Source: Dactylonectria macrodidyma (Eukaryota > Ascomycota > Sordariomycetes > Hypocreales > Nectriaceae). From it: a DNA stretch of 64,000 nt. The translations under genes were made by a program, and so were the position numbers. The DNA lies in contig JAGMUV010000055.1 in assembly GCA_020744425.1 (NCBI GenBank), positions 1 to 64,000 on the forward strand. Direction: 5' to 3'. Below the pieces are notes generated by a model. The model ran no database searches. It was given only the letters and a program-made list of their open reading frames with translations, and was not told where the DNA came from. Positions 62,204 through 64,000 of this stretch are shown piece after piece (the stretch's first letter is position 1; each line of letters starts with the position of its first letter).

Positions 62204-64000
62204 CTAAATTTGGTTGTGATAGAAGTACCAGCAAGCCTGCCGGGTACAAATTGCTACATCACACTGCAAGCAGCCCGAACTTGTCATCGTCGGCCGCCTT
62301 CGATTGAGCTGACTTGGCTGTGCCGCCCTTAGAGGCACCCGACCCTGCCGGGGCTCATTGAATCTGATCCCTTTACAGCCGAGGCAGCTAGATTTTTTCC
62401 CTCTTGAGACTCTTTTATGCTGTATTGTAGGCGTAAATGTGTCGCAGGACCGATATCTCTGCCTCGAGGCTGCGGTAGCTGTGTAAGTGCGGATGAGGTC
62501 ATCACAGATGCGTTGCCTCCACGCTGTCTGTGACTCAATTCGCGGCCAACTAGGGTCTTCGTGGAATTGAAGAAGGTAGCTGTTGACAAGTGCAGTCTCG
62601 AGGAGGAAGCACCATGCAATAACCCGCCAAGCGCCCTTATAAACACGATGATCCATTCCCAGCTTTGCTCGTAGTTGATCGCCAATATCGACCGCGCCCA
62701 TGTGATCGTTGTAGTCAGTCGCGATAGACGGCTGCCAAACCTTTAGCACAGGGTGCGCACCAAAAAAGTGCTTGATTTGCCGTGCCCGGGCTTGTGTTGA
62801 CGTCGGCCGCCGGCGGATGCGTTGTTCGATCTCGTGCCCTGTGTATACCGTTGATAACAGTAGCATTAGGGCGTTATCTTTCCATGCGATTTGATTCACC
62901 TGCGGCTTCAAGAGACAGATTAGTAAGGGAAATACTAAGAGATATGTCATACAGAACGCTGACCTGATCGTCCGGCGTGGGAACTGTCACTAGGCCATTC
63001 CACTGCCAAGGCAGCTTGCCTTTCTGATCCTGGGCCTTTAACAGCACAAGAGGCCTATACAGACCACAGTTAGTGCGGCAGGTGCCCGTGGCCCCGATGC
63101 CTCGCTTCCTGAGGACTCGGAAGAGCTTAGGCGAGCAAAAGAGGTTATCTAAGAAGACGTGGTATGTGGCATCCGGCAGCTGATTAACTAGGGCAATAAC
63201 CACGCTTTGTGTCGGGTTGAGGGTCGCTTTAGGCGGCCCTGATCTCTGTGATAGTCGCTTGCTCACAGGACCGAGGGTTGTGGAAGGCGTGTGCCAAATC
63301 CAACGCAGGAAATAGCCTCGTTGTGCCACAACCCAAACCTTGAAGCCCGTTGGAGTCGGCTTGGTCTTAATGGTGACTGTCTCTCGTGCCCTCCCTGTGA
63401 AGCCGATGATGCCCTCATCTATAGCGATATGTGTGCCCGGTTGGAAGAGCTTTGTAGACGCCTGCTGTATCAGCTGAGACCACTCATCAACCTTCTTAAA
63501 GTTCTTCGCGATGCCGTCATCTGCATCAATCGGGGCGGTGGTATCGTATGGTCGGAGGCGGCGATGGAGGAGTTGAAATCGGTCAAAAGTCATGAATTTA
63601 ACGATAGGATGCTTTGGCTGTATTGAGTCTTCTTCTGAGGTCTTCCAGTGGTCCCTGACTGCAATTTCCTTATGAAGACCTACGTAAATAACGATTCCAA
63701 GCCATAGGAAGACTTCAGCAGCAGACAGAGGTCTTGGTGCTTGGCCGGGCTCGAAACTGGCTGTCATTGCTATATTCGAGTAGCTAACTCATCTCTCAAC
63801 TAGTATTTCAGGTAAAAAGAGCTGGGAAAGTGATAACGGCGTTGAAGGAAGGGTTGCGATGACAGGGCTGCGTTGAGAGATGCAAAAAGGCTCGAAGTTA
63901 TAGCCACGTTGTGATGTAGGCGGCACATCCGGCCGGCAGGTGTTATCAGCTGCCTGTTCCTGTAGGCATTCATCTAGGCAGATATCAAGCTCCCCGTCAA
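62204..64000 (-). pseudogene. piggyBac-type transposase, PB-6, runs off the window
   Basis: Exon 2 62899-62204 (to CYFYHNQI-type end), intron 62964-62900 (65 nt, GTCAGC...GCAG), exon 1 from 62965 to the window edge. Landmarks: IAIDEGIIGFTGRARE (first Asp region; Glu-Gly where Glu-Cys is usual), YHVFLDNLFCSPKLFRVLRK, YNDHMGAVDIGDQLRAKL and the C-terminal Cys finger. A TGA at 63791-63789 replaces the Trp of an expected ERWVSYSN, so it is probably inactive. Upstream sequence (ADNTCRPDVPPTSQRGYNFE) continues to position 64000. Confidence 0.87.

Overview
The window looks like a transposon-rich stretch of a filamentous ascomycete genome (Pezizomycotina, possibly Sordariomycetes). The reasons are short 49-111 nt GT-AG introns, a fungal Zn2Cys6 regulator, a fungal-type 7-TM membrane protein, an APC permease with seven small introns, and transposons of typical fungal families. 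Seven candidate host genes sit as islands: a Zn2Cys6 transcription factor (4981-7236), an F-box-like/ankyrin protein (13249-14661), a secreted FAD oxidoreductase (17198-18646), a four-exon 7-TM protein (41432-42754), an unrecognised ~500-600 aa protein (45283-46797), a coiled-coil protein (49217-50188) and an eight-exon amino-acid/GABA-type permease (55832-57918). Nothing indicates that they form one pathway or cluster.

Layout. 1-4080: two direct copies of a decayed Helitron 3' tail flank a broken copia-type gag/protease-like gene that is itself split by a solo LTR. 4.1-9.5 kb: the transcription factor, then hAT and LTR-like debris. 9571-13044: an apparently intact MULE with perfect 81-bp inverted ends. 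13.2-18.6 kb: two host genes. 18.9-34.8 kb: a nest of transposons. A broken pogo element lies at the left edge; next to it a deleted hAT element (20421-34846) contains a piggyBac element (20974-23083) and a second pogo element (23124-34815). That pogo contains two solo LTRs and a hAT element (23886-33014), which contains a complete Ty1/copia retrotransposon with identical LTRs (24003-30374). Almost every junction has a target-site duplication of the length expected for its class: 8 bp for hAT, TA for pogo, 5 bp for LTR elements.

35-41 kb: hAT remnant, minisatellite, two TA-flanked MITEs and a piggyBac copy broken by a 14-bp tandem duplication. 42.8-44.7 kb and 51.9-53.7 kb: two related Helentron-like elements (matching subterminal palindromes, 3' hairpin, fragments of a PIF1-type helicase) with different internal deletions. 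47.5-48.6 kb: Tc1 and tyrosine-recombinase fragments. 53.85-54.5 kb: a 5'-truncated Tad-like LINE with a 12-bp target duplication. 58-64 kb: three more piggyBac remnants, Tc1 remnants and solo LTRs, running off the right edge.

Most transposase genes carry stops or frameshifts. The MULE, the copia element, the inner hAT transposase and one piggyBac gene look uninterrupted by eye. The nesting gives a relative age order without any dating.
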